This document shows, one piece after another, positions 8,025-16,275 of a DNA stretch of 64,000 nucleotides. Position 1 is the first letter of the stretch. Each line of letters begins with the position of its first letter. Source of the DNA: Pseudomonas sp. TH43 (GTDB lineage Bacteria > Pseudomonadota > Gammaproteobacteria > Pseudomonadales > Pseudomonadaceae); the NCBI RefSeq assembly GCF_016650635.1, contig NZ_JAEKFI010000004.1, forward strand, positions 1,374,001 to 1,438,000, read 5' to 3'. The notes beneath the pieces were generated by a model, which was not told the DNA's origin, searched no databases, and saw nothing but the letters and a program-made list of their open reading frames with translations. The position numbers and the translations under genes are program-made.

Positions 8025-9272
8025 ATGGACGCTTTTAACTACCGTGGCGGGGAACTGTTCGCGGAAGGTGTGGCGCTGTCCGCCATCGCCGACCGCTTCG
8101 GCACGCCTACCTACGTTTACTCGCGCGCGCACATCGAAGCCCAGTATCTGGCTTACGCCGATGCATTGGCCGGCATGCCGCACCTGGTGTGCTTCGCGGT
8201 CAAAGCCAACTCCAACCTCGGCGTTCTGAATGTCCTGGCCCGTCTCGGCGCCGGTTTCGACATCGTCTCCCGTGGCGAACTGGAACGCGTACTCGCCGCT
8301 GGCGGCAGCCCCGACAAGATCGTCTTTTCCGGTGTCGGCAAGACCCGTGACGACATGCGTCGCGCGCTGGAAGTCGGCGTGCACTGCTTCAACGTCGAAT
8401 CCACCGACGAGCTGGAGCGCCTGCAAGTGGTGGCCGCCGAACTGGGCGTTCGCGCACCGGTTTCGCTGCGGGTAAACCCCGACGTCGATGCCGGCACCCA
8501 CCCGTACATCTCCACCGGTCTCAAAGAGAACAAGTTCGGCATCGCCATCGCCGACGCCGAAGATGTGTACGTGCGCGCCGCACATCTGCCGAACCTGGAA
8601 GTGGTTGGCGTCGATTGCCACATCGGTTCGCAACTGACCACATTGCCACCTTTCCTCGATGCCCTCGACCGCTTGCTGGATCTGGTCGACCGTCTCGGTG
8701 ATTGCGGCATTCACCTTCGCCACATCGATCTCGGTGGTGGTTTGGGTGTTCGCTACCGCGATGAAGAGCCGCCATTGGCTGCCGACTACATCAAGGCTGT
8801 GCGCGAGCGTCTCAACGGTCGTGATCTGGCGCTGGTGTTCGAGCCGGGCCGTTTCATCGTTGCCAACGCCGGCGTGCTGCTGACCCAGGTCGAGTACCTC
8901 AAGCACACCGAACACAAAGACTTCGCCATCGTCGACGCAGCAATGAACGACCTGATCCGCCCGGCGCTGTATCAGGCGTGGATGGACGTTACCGCGGTCA
9001 AGCCGCGCGACAGCGCTGCACGCAAATACGACATCGTCGGCCCGATCTGCGAAACCGGTGACTTCCTCGCCAAGGACCGCGAATTGGCCCTGGCCGAAGG
9101 CGATCTGCTGGCCGTGCATTCGGCCGGTGCCTACGGTTTTGTGATGAGTTCCAACTACAACACCCGCGGCCGTGCCGCTGAAGTGCTGGTAGACGGTGAC
9201 AAGGTTTTTGAAGTGCGCCGCCGCGAGACCGTGGCTGAGCTGTTTGCCGGCGAAAGCCTGCTGCCGGAGTAA
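8025..9272 (+). CDS. lysA: Diaminopimelate decarboxylase
   Basis: Last step of lysine synthesis: decarboxylates meso-diaminopimelate to L-lysine with pyridoxal phosphate. The 415-residue protein is a fold III PLP enzyme with the PLP lysine in FAVKANSN (Lys60), the HIGSQ motif, the glycine-rich phosphate loop DLGGGLGV and the second-subunit active-site motif CETGDFLA. Length is typical. It sits 9 bases after lptM and 3 before dapF, so translation is likely coupled. lysA-dapF adjacency puts lysine and peptidoglycan precursor supply in one operon. Confidence 0.98.
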   Translation: MDAFNYRGGELFAEGVALSAIADRFGTPTYVYSRAHIEAQYLAYADALAGMPHLVCFAVKANSNLGVLNVLARLGAGFDIVSRGELERVLAAGGSPDKIVFSGVGKTRDDMRRALEVGVHCFNVESTDELERLQVVAAELGVRAPVSLRVNPDVDAGTHPYISTGLKENKFGIAIADAEDVYVRAAHLPNLEVVGVDCHIGSQLTTLPPFLDALDRLLDLVDRLGDCGIHLRHIDLGGGLGVRYRDEEPPLAADYIKAVRERLNGRDLALVFEPGRFIVANAGVLLTQVEYLKHTEHKDFAIVDAAMNDLIRPALYQAWMDVTAVKPRDSAARKYDIVGPICETGDFLAKDRELALAEGDLLAVHSAGAYGFVMSSNYNTRGRAAEVLVDGDKVFEVRRRETVAELFAGESLLPE

Positions 9273-9275
9273 CTC

Positions 9276-10106
9276 ATGCTGCTGCGTTTTACTAAAATGC
9301 ACGGCTTGGGCAATGACTTCATGGTTCTCGACCTGGTCAGCCAGCACGCGCATATTCAGCCAAAGCACGCCAAGCAATGGGGCGACCGCCACACCGGCAT
9401 CGGTTTCGACCAGTTGCTGATCGTCGAGGCGCCAAGCAACCCGGACGTGGATTTCCGTTATCGGATCTTCAACTCCGACGGTTCCGAAGTTGAGCAGTGC
9501 GGCAACGGTGCGCGCTGCTTTGCGCGCTTCGTGCTCGACAAGCGTCTGACCGCGAAACGGCAGATTCGCGTCGAAACCAAGGGCGGCATCATTGAACTGG
9601 ACGTGCGTAACGACGGCCAGATCGGTGTGAACATGGGCGCTCCACGCCTGGTGCCGGCGGACATTCCGTTCGAAGCGCCAGCGCAGGCCACCAGCTATCA
9701 GCTGGAAGTCGACGGCACCACGGTCGAACTGGCCGCCGTGTCGATGGGCAATCCCCACGCCGTGTTGCGCGTGCAGGACATCAACAACGCACCGGTGCAT
9801 GAGTTGGGGCCGAAAATCGAACACCACCCACGCTTCCCCGCGCGAGTGAACGTCGGTTTTCTCCAGGTCATCGACCGCCACCGTGCGCAACTGCGCGTGT
9901 GGGAACGTGGCGCCGGGGAAACCCAGGCCTGCGGCACTGGCGCGTGTGCGGCGGCTGTCGCCGCCATCAGTCAGGGGTGGATGGATTCGCCGCTGTTGAT
10001 CGACTTGCCCGGCGGGCGTCTGTCCATTGAATGGGCAGGCCCTGGCCAACCGGTGCTGATGACCGGTCCGGCAGTGCGTGTATACGAAGGACAAGTGCGT
10101 CTTTGA
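9276..10106 (+). CDS. dapF: Diaminopimelate epimerase
   Basis: Converts LL- to meso-diaminopimelate for lysine and peptidoglycan, without cofactor, using two cysteines. Both are present: Cys75 in EQCGNGARCF and Cys219 in QACGTGACAA. The N-terminus MHGLGNDFMVLD is diagnostic. At 276 residues the length is normal and the two pseudo-symmetric halves are complete. It starts 3 bases after the lysA stop and is followed 13 bases later by the DUF484 gene, in the order dapF-yigA-xerC-yigB known from E. coli. Confidence 0.98.
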   Translation: MLLRFTKMHGLGNDFMVLDLVSQHAHIQPKHAKQWGDRHTGIGFDQLLIVEAPSNPDVDFRYRIFNSDGSEVEQCGNGARCFARFVLDKRLTAKRQIRVETKGGIIELDVRNDGQIGVNMGAPRLVPADIPFEAPAQATSYQLEVDGTTVELAAVSMGNPHAVLRVQDINNAPVHELGPKIEHHPRFPARVNVGFLQVIDRHRAQLRVWERGAGETQACGTGACAAAVAAISQGWMDSPLLIDLPGGRLSIEWAGPGQPVLMTGPAVRVYEGQVRL

Positions 10107-10119
10107 GTGAGCAAAAACC

Positions 10120-10845
10120 ATGACCGATAAGCCTCAGGTACCCGCCCGACAGTCCGACGAATCAGCGTCCGAGAGCCTGGAGGCGGCAGCGGTTGCCGCA
10201 TACCTCGAGGCTCATCCGGACTTCTTCGTCGAGCACGAAGAACTGCTGCCGGCGATGCGCATTCCCCATCGACGCGGCGACACCGTGTCGCTGGTCGAGC
10301 GGCAGATGACCATTCTGCGCGACCGCAACATCGAGATGCGTCATCGCCTCTCGCAGCTGATGGATGTCGCCCGCGACAACGATCGCCTGTTCGACAAGAC
10401 CCGCCGTTTGATTCTTGCCCTGATGGACGCCACCAGTCTGGAAGACGTGGTGATCAGCGTCGAGGACAGCTTGCGCCAAGACTTTCAGGTGCCTTTTGTC
10501 AGCCTGATCCTGCTGGGCGACAACCCGGCCCCGGTCGGTCGCTGGGTCACCCACGCCGACGCCCAGGTCGCCATCGGCGGTTTGCTCACCGAAGGCAAAA
10601 GCGTCAGCGGCACACTGCGTGAGCACGAGCTGGACTTTCTCTTCGGTGAAGAACAGCGCCTGCAGATCGGCTCCACCGCCGTGGTCGCTGTCAGCCATCA
10701 AGGTATCCACGGAATTCTGGCCATCGCCAGCCGTGACCCGCAGCATTACAAGAGTTCGGTCGGCACGCTGTTCTTGAGCTACATCGCCGAAGTCATGGGC
10801 CGCGTGCTGCCACGGGTCAACAGCTCCCTGCGCTCGGTTCGCTGA
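10120..10845 (+). CDS. DUF484 family protein (YigA-like)
   Basis: A 241-residue cytoplasmic protein of the DUF484 family. It has a short N-terminal segment with AAYLEAHPDFFVEHEELLPAM, a coiled-coil-like stretch (about residues 55-95) and a GAF-like domain to the end. Function is not established. It lies 2 bases before xerC, the conserved position of yigA in enterobacteria, where the protein is also uncharacterised. The ATG at 10120 has a weak Shine-Dalgarno (GAGC) near the dapF end, suggesting coupled translation. Confidence 0.9.
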   Translation: MTDKPQVPARQSDESASESLEAAAVAAYLEAHPDFFVEHEELLPAMRIPHRRGDTVSLVERQMTILRDRNIEMRHRLSQLMDVARDNDRLFDKTRRLILALMDATSLEDVVISVEDSLRQDFQVPFVSLILLGDNPAPVGRWVTHADAQVAIGGLLTEGKSVSGTLREHELDFLFGEEQRLQIGSTAVVAVSHQGIHGILAIASRDPQHYKSSVGTLFLSYIAEVMGRVLPRVNSSLRSVR

Positions 10846-10847
10846 GC

Positions 10848-11747
10848 ATGGAACGACAACTGGACGCTTACTGCGAACACCTGCGCAGTGAGCGGCAGGT
10901 GTCGCCGCACACACTGTCGGCCTATCGCCGCGACCTCGATAAAGTCCTTGGCTGGTGCATCAAGCAGAACATTGGCAGCTGGGCCGCGCTGGATATTCAG
11001 CGCCTGCGCAGCCTGATCGCTCGATTGCATGCGCAAGGCCAGTCCTCGCGTAGCCTCGCCCGCTTGCTCTCGGCAGTGCGCGGGCTCTACCACTATCTGA
11101 ATCGTGAAGGTCTTTGCGACCACGATCCGGCGACGGGGCTGGCACCGCCGAAAGGCGAGCGCCGCCTGCCGAAAACCCTCGACACCGACCGCGCACTGCA
11201 ACTGCTCGAAGGCGCGGTGGAGGATGATTTTCTCGCGCGGCGTGATCAGGCGATTCTTGAACTGTTCTATTCCTCAGGCCTGCGCTTGTCGGAACTGACC
11301 GGACTCAACCTCGACCAACTCGACCTCGCCGATGGCATGGTGCAGGTGCTCGGCAAGGCCAGCAAAACCCGCCTGCTGCCGGTCGGTAAAAAAGCCCGCG
11401 AAGCCCTCGAACAGTGGCTGCCGTTGCGGGCGATGACCAATCCGGCGGACGACGCCGTGTTCGTCAGCCAGCAAGGCCGACGCCTCGGCCCGCGAGCGAT
11501 TCAGGTGAGGGTCAAACTGGCCGGCGAGCGCGAACTGGGGCAGAACCTGCACCCGCACATGCTGCGGCATTCCTTCGCCAGCCACTTGCTGGAGTCTTCG
11601 CAGGATCTACGCGCGGTGCAGGAACTGCTCGGCCACTCGGACATCAAGACCACGCAGATCTACACCCACCTGGACTTCCAGCACCTGGCGGCGGTCTACG
11701 ACAGCGCCCACCCACGGGCCAAACGCATGAAAGGCGACGATTCATGA
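10848..11747 (+). CDS. xerC: Tyrosine recombinase XerC
   Basis: With XerD, resolves chromosome dimers at dif. The 299-residue protein has the N-terminal SAM-like core-binding domain and a complete catalytic set: Arg146 (SSGLRLSEL), Lys170, His237 and Arg240 (HMLRHSFASHL), His263 (LGHSDIKTT) and the nucleophile Tyr272 (IYTHLD). Spacing matches E. coli XerC. It starts 2 bases after the DUF484 gene and its stop overlaps the next start (ATGA). No attachment site is nearby, so this is the housekeeping enzyme and not an integrase of a mobile element. Confidence 0.97.
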   Translation: MERQLDAYCEHLRSERQVSPHTLSAYRRDLDKVLGWCIKQNIGSWAALDIQRLRSLIARLHAQGQSSRSLARLLSAVRGLYHYLNREGLCDHDPATGLAPPKGERRLPKTLDTDRALQLLEGAVEDDFLARRDQAILELFYSSGLRLSELTGLNLDQLDLADGMVQVLGKASKTRLLPVGKKAREALEQWLPLRAMTNPADDAVFVSQQGRRLGPRAIQVRVKLAGERELGQNLHPHMLRHSFASHLLESSQDLRAVQELLGHSDIKTTQIYTHLDFQHLAAVYDSAHPRAKRMKGDDS

Positions 11748-12451
11748 GCATCCAGTTGATCACCTTCGACCTCGACGACACCTTGTGGGACACCGCCCCG
11801 GTGATCATCAGCGCCGAAGCGGTATTGCGCGAATGGCTGAGCGAACATGCGCCGAACCTGGGCGCGGTACCGGTGGAGCATTTATGGGCGATCCGCGAAC
11901 GAGTGCTGGCCAGCGAGCCGGGGCTCAAGCATCGGATCAGCGCTTTGCGTCGGCGGGTGTTGTTTCATGCGCTGGAGGATGCCGGGTACGCCCACGGCGA
12001 GGCGTCGAAGTTGGCCGACAAGAGCTTTGAAGTGTTCTTGCATGCGCGGCATCAGATCGAGGTATTCCCTGAAGTCGAGCCGGTGCTGGAGATTCTCGCC
12101 AATCATTACTCGCTCGGTGTGGTCACCAATGGTAACGCCGACGTGCGCCGGTTGGGCTTGGCGGATTACTTCAAGTTTGCCCTGTGCGCGGAAGATATCG
12201 GCATCGCTAAACCGGATGCGCGACTGTTTCATGAAGCGTTGCAGCGCGGCGGCGCCACCGCCGAAACCGCCGTACACATTGGCGATCATCCGGGTGATGA
12301 CATTGCCGGGGCGCAACAGGCCGGGTTGCGCGCGATCTGGTTCAACCCGGGGGGCAAAGTCTGGGAAGCCGAGCGTTTGCCGGATGCAGAAATCCGCAGC
12401 CTCACCGATCTGCCAGCCGTTCTCGCACGCTGGAATGCCACCTCCAACTGA
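11744..12451 (+). CDS. yigB: HAD-family phosphatase, YigB-like
   Basis: A 235-residue haloacid dehalogenase-type hydrolase. Motif I is FDLDDTLWDT (nucleophile Asp9, acid Asp11), motif II VVTNGN, and motif IV GDHPGDDIAGA; the alpha-helical cap lies between motifs I and II. In E. coli the gene in this position (after xerC) encodes YigB, a 5-amino-6-(5-phosphoribitylamino)uracil phosphatase of riboflavin synthesis, and also FMN hydrolase; I transfer this by synteny and motif, not by proof. ATG at 11744 overlaps the xerC stop by four bases. The frame is open upstream inside xerC, but that is a shadow. Confidence 0.85.
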   Translation: MSIQLITFDLDDTLWDTAPVIISAEAVLREWLSEHAPNLGAVPVEHLWAIRERVLASEPGLKHRISALRRRVLFHALEDAGYAHGEASKLADKSFEVFLHARHQIEVFPEVEPVLEILANHYSLGVVTNGNADVRRLGLADYFKFALCAEDIGIAKPDARLFHEALQRGGATAETAVHIGDHPGDDIAGAQQAGLRAIWFNPGGKVWEAERLPDAEIRSLTDLPAVLARWNATSN

Positions 12452-12461
12452 CACATCGGCA

Positions 12462-12555
12462 CCTGTGGGAGCTGGCTTGCCAGCGATGAGGCCAGCACAT
12501 TCAACATCAATGTTGTCTGACAGGCAGCCATCGCTGGCAAGCCAGCTCCCACAGG
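12462..12555. repeat. REP pair (class C)
   Basis: Arms at 12462-12488 and 12529-12555 are inverted copies of the class C repeat (core GTGGGAGCTGGCTTGCCAGC). It lies between yigB and the terminator shared with sutA. Confidence 0.92.
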
Positions 12556-12585
12556 ATCTTCATCGCCTTCAGATTTTTCACCCAT

Positions 12586-12616
12586 GAAAAAGCCCGCAGC
12601 GACGGCGGGCTTTTTC
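12586..12616. terminator. Bidirectional terminator between yigB and sutA
   Basis: GAAAAAGCCCGC and GCGGGCTTTTTC-type arms around a short loop give a GC-rich stem with A tract on one side and T tract on the other, so it can stop transcription from both the yigB side and the convergent sutA side. Confidence 0.88.
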
Positions 12617-12635
12617 AGCAAGCAAGCGGCACGCC

Positions 12636-12962
12636 TCAGATAGGGCGGCTACCGTACTTGTTGTCCGGCTTCTTGGGCGGATCGGCGACCACATTGGCCT
12701 CCACTTCCTGCACTTTTCCGCCGCGCGACAAGAACTCTTCCATGGCCTTGGCCAGGGCGTCGCGCTCCTTGTTCTTGGCTTCAATACTCGGCAACTCGTC
12801 TACCGACACCGCAGCCTTGGCTTTGCCTTTGGCAGCCGGGGCCGGCGTATCGTCGCCGCCATCGTCATCAGCAACGTCTTCCGCTGCCGCTTCCAGGCCT
12901 TCCTCGGCCTCGTCTTCGTCGCCTACTTCGAGGTCGTCGTTTTCCAGATCATCGTCGCTCAT
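12636..12962 (-). CDS. sutA: RNA polymerase-binding regulator SutA
   Basis: SutA was described in P. aeruginosa as an intrinsically disordered protein that binds RNA polymerase and raises transcription of ribosomal genes during slow growth. The 108-residue protein has the expected parts: a very acidic N-terminal tail (residues 1-40), an Ala/Lys linker, and the conserved segment IEAKNKERDALAKAMEEFLS followed by RGGKVQEVEANVVADPPKKP. The C-terminus NKYGSRPI is also as remembered. The start is unambiguous. A bidirectional terminator lies past its stop codon. Confidence 0.9.
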   Translation of the reverse strand: MSDDDLENDDLEVGDEDEAEEGLEAAAEDVADDDGGDDTPAPAAKGKAKAAVSVDELPSIEAKNKERDALAKAMEEFLSRGGKVQEVEANVVADPPKKPDNKYGSRPI

Positions 12963-13064
12963 GTTCTACCTCATGACTTGCGAAAAGCAGATTAGTTATA
13001 GACCAGCTTTGGCAACTGTCGAAAGTCGCCGTTAAAAAATCAGTAACCATTGGTGACCAACGGT

Positions 13065-13490
13065 TTATGCCCCTTCACCGTGCAAGGTGGCGAGGACTTT
13101 TCGGGCACCGCCATGATCACGGTGCTCGCCCAGATAAACGCCCTGCCAGGTGCCCAGTGCCAAACGACCTGCCGAAACCGGCAGACTGATCTGGCAACCC
13201 AGCACGCTGGCTTTGAAGTGCGCCGGGAGGTCGTCCAGGCCTTCGTCGTTATGCTCATAGCCGTCTGTTCCTTGTGGGATCAGACGATTGAAAAATCGTT
13301 CGAAGTCGCGACGGACCGCCGGATCGGCGTTCTCGTTGATGGTCAACGACGCCGAGGTATGCTGCAGCCACAAATGCAACAGACCGACCCGGCACTCCCT
13401 GAGTTCAGGCAGGCCGTTGATCAACTCGTCCGTTACCAGATGAAAGCCCCGGGGCCGTGCCCGCAGGGTAATCAGAGTCTGTTGCCACAT
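13065..13490 (-). CDS. yjbQ: YjbQ family protein (secondary thiamine-phosphate synthase-like)
   Basis: A 141-residue protein of the UPF0047/YjbQ family; some members have weak thiamine-phosphate synthase activity and the true role is unclear. The signature HTSASLTINENADPAVRRDF and the C-terminal segment GTWQGVYLGEHRDHGG are present, with the histidines thought to form a metal site. ATG at 13490 is chosen because GGAGA stands 6 bases before it; the frame runs to 13517 but the added residues are not family-like. It lies between sutA and amtB, all on the minus strand. Confidence 0.93.
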   Translation of the reverse strand: MWQQTLITLRARPRGFHLVTDELINGLPELRECRVGLLHLWLQHTSASLTINENADPAVRRDFERFFNRLIPQGTDGYEHNDEGLDDLPAHFKASVLGCQISLPVSAGRLALGTWQGVYLGEHRDHGGARKVLATLHGEGA

Positions 13491-13661
13491 ACAGTTCTCC
13501 GCACGTTCGGGGCGCATTCTAGCGCGCTCTGGGAAAAAACAAAGGCCCTAATATTCGCTCAATGATGTAAGCCATTGGCCGGTGAAAAACCGCCGTCGTA
13601 AACACGACTAAAGGCGTACGAAAAATCCTTTCAGCTTGTCCTTCAATGACAAATCCCGGAC

Positions 13662-13694
13662 AAAAAAATGCCCGGCGAACCGGGCAATTTTTTT
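13662..13694 (-). terminator. Terminator after amtB
   Basis: On the minus strand a 7-bp stem (TGCCCGG / CCGGGCA, loop TTCG) is followed by seven Ts (plus-strand A run 13662-13668). It lies 13 bases beyond the amtB stop. A T run on the other side makes it bidirectional. Confidence 0.92.
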
Positions 13695-13706
13695 CAGTGC
13701 GCGTAC

Positions 13707-15044
13707 TTACAGGTTGTAGCCGCGTTCGTTGTGTTGTGCCAGATCGAGGCCCACCGACTCTTCTTCCTCGGTCACACGCAGACCCATCACGGCGTCCAGC
13801 ACCTTGAGGATGATGAAGGTGACGATCGCGGTGTAGATCACCGTGAAGCCGACACCTTTGCACTGAATCCATACTTGAGCGGCGATGTCGGTCACGGTGC
13901 CGAAGCCACCCAGCGACGGAGCAGCGAACACACCGGTGAGGACCGCGCCGAGGATACCGCCGATACCGTGTACGCCAAACGCGTCCAGGGAGTCGTCATA
14001 ACCGAGTTTGCGTTTCAAGGTAGTGGCGCAGAAGAAGCACACCACGCCCGCCGCCAGGCCGATCACCAGTGCGCCCATCGGGCCCACGGTGCCGGCAGCC
14101 GGAGTGATTGCAACCAGACCGGCCACCACACCCGAGGCGATGCCCAGTGCGCTAGGTTTGCCGTGAGTGATCCACTCGGCAAACATCCAGCCCAGCGCGG
14201 CGGCAGCGGTAGCAATCTGGGTGACCAGCATCGCCATGCCGGCAGTGCCGTTGGCCGCCGCAGCGGAACCGGCGTTGAAGCCAAACCAGCCAACCCACAG
14301 CATCGCCGCGCCCATCAGGGTGTAACCGAGGTTGTGCGGGGCCATCGGCGTGGTCGGGAAGCCTTTGCGCTTGCCCAGTACCAGGCAGCAGATCAGACCG
14401 GCCACACCGGCGTTGATGTGCACCACGGTGCCGCCCGCGAAGTCGAGCACACCCCAGTCCCACAGCAGGCCACCGTTACCGGACCAGACCATGTGCGCAA
14501 TCGGCGCGTAAACGAGGGTGAACCAGATGCCCATGAAGATCAGCATCGCGGAGAACTTCATCCGCTCGGCGAACGCACCGACGATCAGCGCCGGAGTGAT
14601 GATCGCGAAGGTCATCTGGAAGGTGACGAACACCGCCTCAGGGAACAACGCAGCAGGCCCGGTCAGGCTGGCTGGCGTGATGCCCGCGAGGAACGCCTTG
14701 CCGAAGCCGCCGACAAAGGAGTTGAAGTTGACGACGCCCTGCTCCATGCCGGTGGTGTCGAACGCGATGCTGTAGCCATAAATGACCCACAGGACGCTGA
14801 TCAGACCGGTAATGGCGAAGCACTGCATCATCACGGAAAGAATGTTTTTCGAGCGAACCATGCCGCCGTAGAACAGCGCCAGGCCGGGGATGGTCATGAA
14901 CAGCACGAGTGCCGTCGAGGTGAGCATCCAGGCAGTGTCGCCGGAGTTGAGGACTGGGGCCGCCACTTCGTCTGCCGCCATAGCCAGGCCGGGCATTACG
15001 ATGGACAACAGGGCTCCTAGCCCTGCGAATTTACGCAGAGTCAT
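13707..15044 (-). CDS. amtB: Ammonium transporter AmtB
   Basis: Inner-membrane ammonium channel, a trimer with eleven membrane helices per chain. The 445-residue protein has a cleavable signal peptide (about 23 residues, ending AMAA), as in E. coli AmtB, then the Amt core with DWGVLDFAGGTVVHINAG (first pore histidine) and DAFGVHGIGGILGAVLTG (second pore histidine). It follows glnK by 38 bases on the same strand, the classic glnK-amtB operon in which GlnK plugs the channel when nitrogen is plentiful. GGAGAA precedes the ATG. Expression is probably set by the sigma-54 promoter upstream of glnK. Confidence 0.97.
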   Translation of the reverse strand: MTLRKFAGLGALLSIVMPGLAMAADEVAAPVLNSGDTAWMLTSTALVLFMTIPGLALFYGGMVRSKNILSVMMQCFAITGLISVLWVIYGYSIAFDTTGMEQGVVNFNSFVGGFGKAFLAGITPASLTGPAALFPEAVFVTFQMTFAIITPALIVGAFAERMKFSAMLIFMGIWFTLVYAPIAHMVWSGNGGLLWDWGVLDFAGGTVVHINAGVAGLICCLVLGKRKGFPTTPMAPHNLGYTLMGAAMLWVGWFGFNAGSAAAANGTAGMAMLVTQIATAAAALGWMFAEWITHGKPSALGIASGVVAGLVAITPAAGTVGPMGALVIGLAAGVVCFFCATTLKRKLGYDDSLDAFGVHGIGGILGAVLTGVFAAPSLGGFGTVTDIAAQVWIQCKGVGFTVIYTAIVTFIILKVLDAVMGLRVTEEEESVGLDLAQHNERGYNL

Positions 15045-15082
15045 ATTGTTTTCTCCTGGGGCGTTGGGGTTTGTGGCGGCTT

Positions 15083-15421
15083 TTAAATCGCGTCGGTATC
15101 GGTTTCGCCGGTACGGATGCGAATCGCCTGTTCCAGATTGACCACGAAGATCTTGCCGTCACCGATCTTGCCGGTGTTGGCCGCCTTGGTTATCGCCTCG
15201 ATAACCCGATCCAGATCCTTGTCGTCGATGGCCACGTCGATTTTCACCTTGGGCAGAAAATCGACCACATATTCCGCGCCGCGATACAGCTCGGTGTGAC
15301 CCTTCTGCCGGCCGAAGCCTTTGACTTCAGTAACGGTAATGCCCTGCACGCCGATTTCGGACAGCGACTCGCGCACGTCGTCCAACTTGAACGGCTTGAT
15401 GATGGCAGTGACTAGCTTCAT
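15083..15421 (-). CDS. glnK: Nitrogen regulatory protein PII (GlnK)
   Basis: PII signal protein of 112 residues that reports nitrogen status and blocks AmtB. The T-loop is intact with the uridylylation tyrosine in KGHTELYRGAEYVVDF (Tyr51 of the second of the two tyrosines by family numbering), and the C-terminal signature GKIGDGKIFV is present. The start at 15421 (MKLVTAIIKPFKLDD) gives the invariant family length; the open frame upstream is not coding. It is the first gene of the glnK-amtB operon. A sigma-54-type promoter and an NtrC-like site lie upstream, so it should be induced on nitrogen limitation. Confidence 0.97.
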   Translation of the reverse strand: MKLVTAIIKPFKLDDVRESLSEIGVQGITVTEVKGFGRQKGHTELYRGAEYVVDFLPKVKIDVAIDDKDLDRVIEAITKAANTGKIGDGKIFVVNLEQAIRIRTGETDTDAI

Positions 15422-15607
15422 GAAAACTCTCTCCCGAATTGGTGGACTTGCCCCAGGAAAACAAACCCGACTCAAGTCTAAGCGCAGTGCCTGGCTTTGT
15501 AACGCATCGCTGACGCCAGCTAACCGCATCAGACGAAACTCCCCGCTTCGCCTGCCGCACTGCATTCGTCACAGCGACTGCATCAGTGCATGGGTCGAAG
15601 GTGACTA

Positions 15608-15623
15608 AGCAGAAACCTTGCCA
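15608..15623 (-). promoter_or_regulatory. Sigma-54 (RpoN) promoter of glnK-amtB
   Basis: On the minus strand the sequence reads TGGCAAGGTTTCTGCT, which matches the sigma-54 consensus (TGGCAC-N5-TTGCA/T) at the invariant GG and GC, ten bases apart, and at most other positions. It lies about 187 bases upstream of the glnK start, which implies a long leader of roughly 175 bases. Confidence 0.75.
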
Positions 15624-15697
15624 TCTCGCCAAAAACCTGTGATTTCAATCCATTGGCCACTGTCGCTGGCACTGCCGCGCAAAAGCCTTGACGGATA

Positions 15698-15714
15698 CGC
15701 ACAACAACGGTGCA
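15698..15714. promoter_or_regulatory. NtrC-like binding site
   Basis: CGCACAACAACGGTGCA is a 6-5-6 dyad close to the NtrC consensus (TGCACY-N5-GGTGCA), with two mismatches in the left half. It lies about 75-100 bases upstream of the sigma-54 promoter, the usual enhancer distance. A second, imperfect dyad (TGCATC-N6-GGTGCA, 15744-15761) is one base too long between the halves. Confidence 0.5.
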
Positions 15715-15817
15715 TCGCCGTCCGTCCGCCTGCGCGAAAAGCGTGCATCGCGGCCGGTGCAAATGACTATAGACACTGCGTGATACACTGCCGGCCATTG
15801 TTTCCAGGACATCCACC

Positions 15818-16078
15818 ATGCTCGCGCCCAAAGACTTCCTCGACGCCCTGAGCGGCACCGCCTCCCGTTTGTTCAACGGCGAAACGCCGCTGCCGAAAGC
15901 CGAAATCGAAAGCCAGTTCAAGATGCTGCTGCAGAGTGCGTTCAGCAAACTCGATCTGGTAAGCCGTGAAGAATTTGATAGTCAGATGGTTGTTCTGGCC
16001 CGCACTCGCGCTCGCCTCGAAAGCCTCGAAGCCAAAGTCGCCGAGATGGAAGCCAAGCTGACACCGCCCGCCGAATAA
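15818..16078 (+). CDS. ubiK: Ubiquinone biosynthesis accessory factor UbiK
   Basis: An 86-residue coiled-coil protein of the BMFP/UbiK family, which assists the aerobic ubiquinone pathway with UbiJ. The start MLAPKDFLDALSGTASRLF and the long helix with VSREEFDSQMVVLARTR are characteristic, and the last 35 residues form a clear heptad coiled coil (LESLEAKVAEMEAKL). The start codon lies just after AGGACATCCACC. It is divergent from glnK, a placement I recall from other Pseudomonas. A REP element follows. Confidence 0.93.
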   Translation: MLAPKDFLDALSGTASRLFNGETPLPKAEIESQFKMLLQSAFSKLDLVSREEFDSQMVVLARTRARLESLEAKVAEMEAKLTPPAE

Positions 16079-16090
16079 GCCCGCAATTCA

Positions 16091-16178
16091 CTGTAGGAGC
16101 GAGCCTGCTCGCGATTGAAGGTCGGCACGACCTTCAGATTCACCTGTAGGAGCTGCCGAAGGCTGCGATCTTTTGATC
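16091..16178. repeat. Single class A and class B REP copies
   Basis: A single class A copy (16091-16115) is followed by a small hairpin (TGAAGGTCG...CGACCTTCA) and by a single class B copy at 16143-16178. Unlike most others in the window, these copies are not in inverted pairs. Confidence 0.75.
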
Positions 16179-16275
16179 TCCAGCCCTTCAACCATCCCGG
16201 CAACGTCCTACAACCTGCAACACCGCCGTCCGATTGCGCCGAAAAGCCCAGGTTTCTAAGCTCATCCGATGCTGA

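Noticed and set aside
7662..10121. An 819-codon minus-strand frame opposite lptM, lysA and dapF
   Set aside because: It is the antisense shadow of three conserved genes and has no recognisable motif.
10848..11747. XerC as an integrase of a mobile element
   Set aside because: It is embedded in the conserved dapF-yigA-xerC-yigB order and matches housekeeping XerC spacing; no attachment site or cargo is nearby.
13668..15020. A 450-codon plus-strand frame opposite amtB
   Set aside because: The amtB frame is unambiguous; the opposite one is His/Arg/Gln-rich and has no membrane segments.
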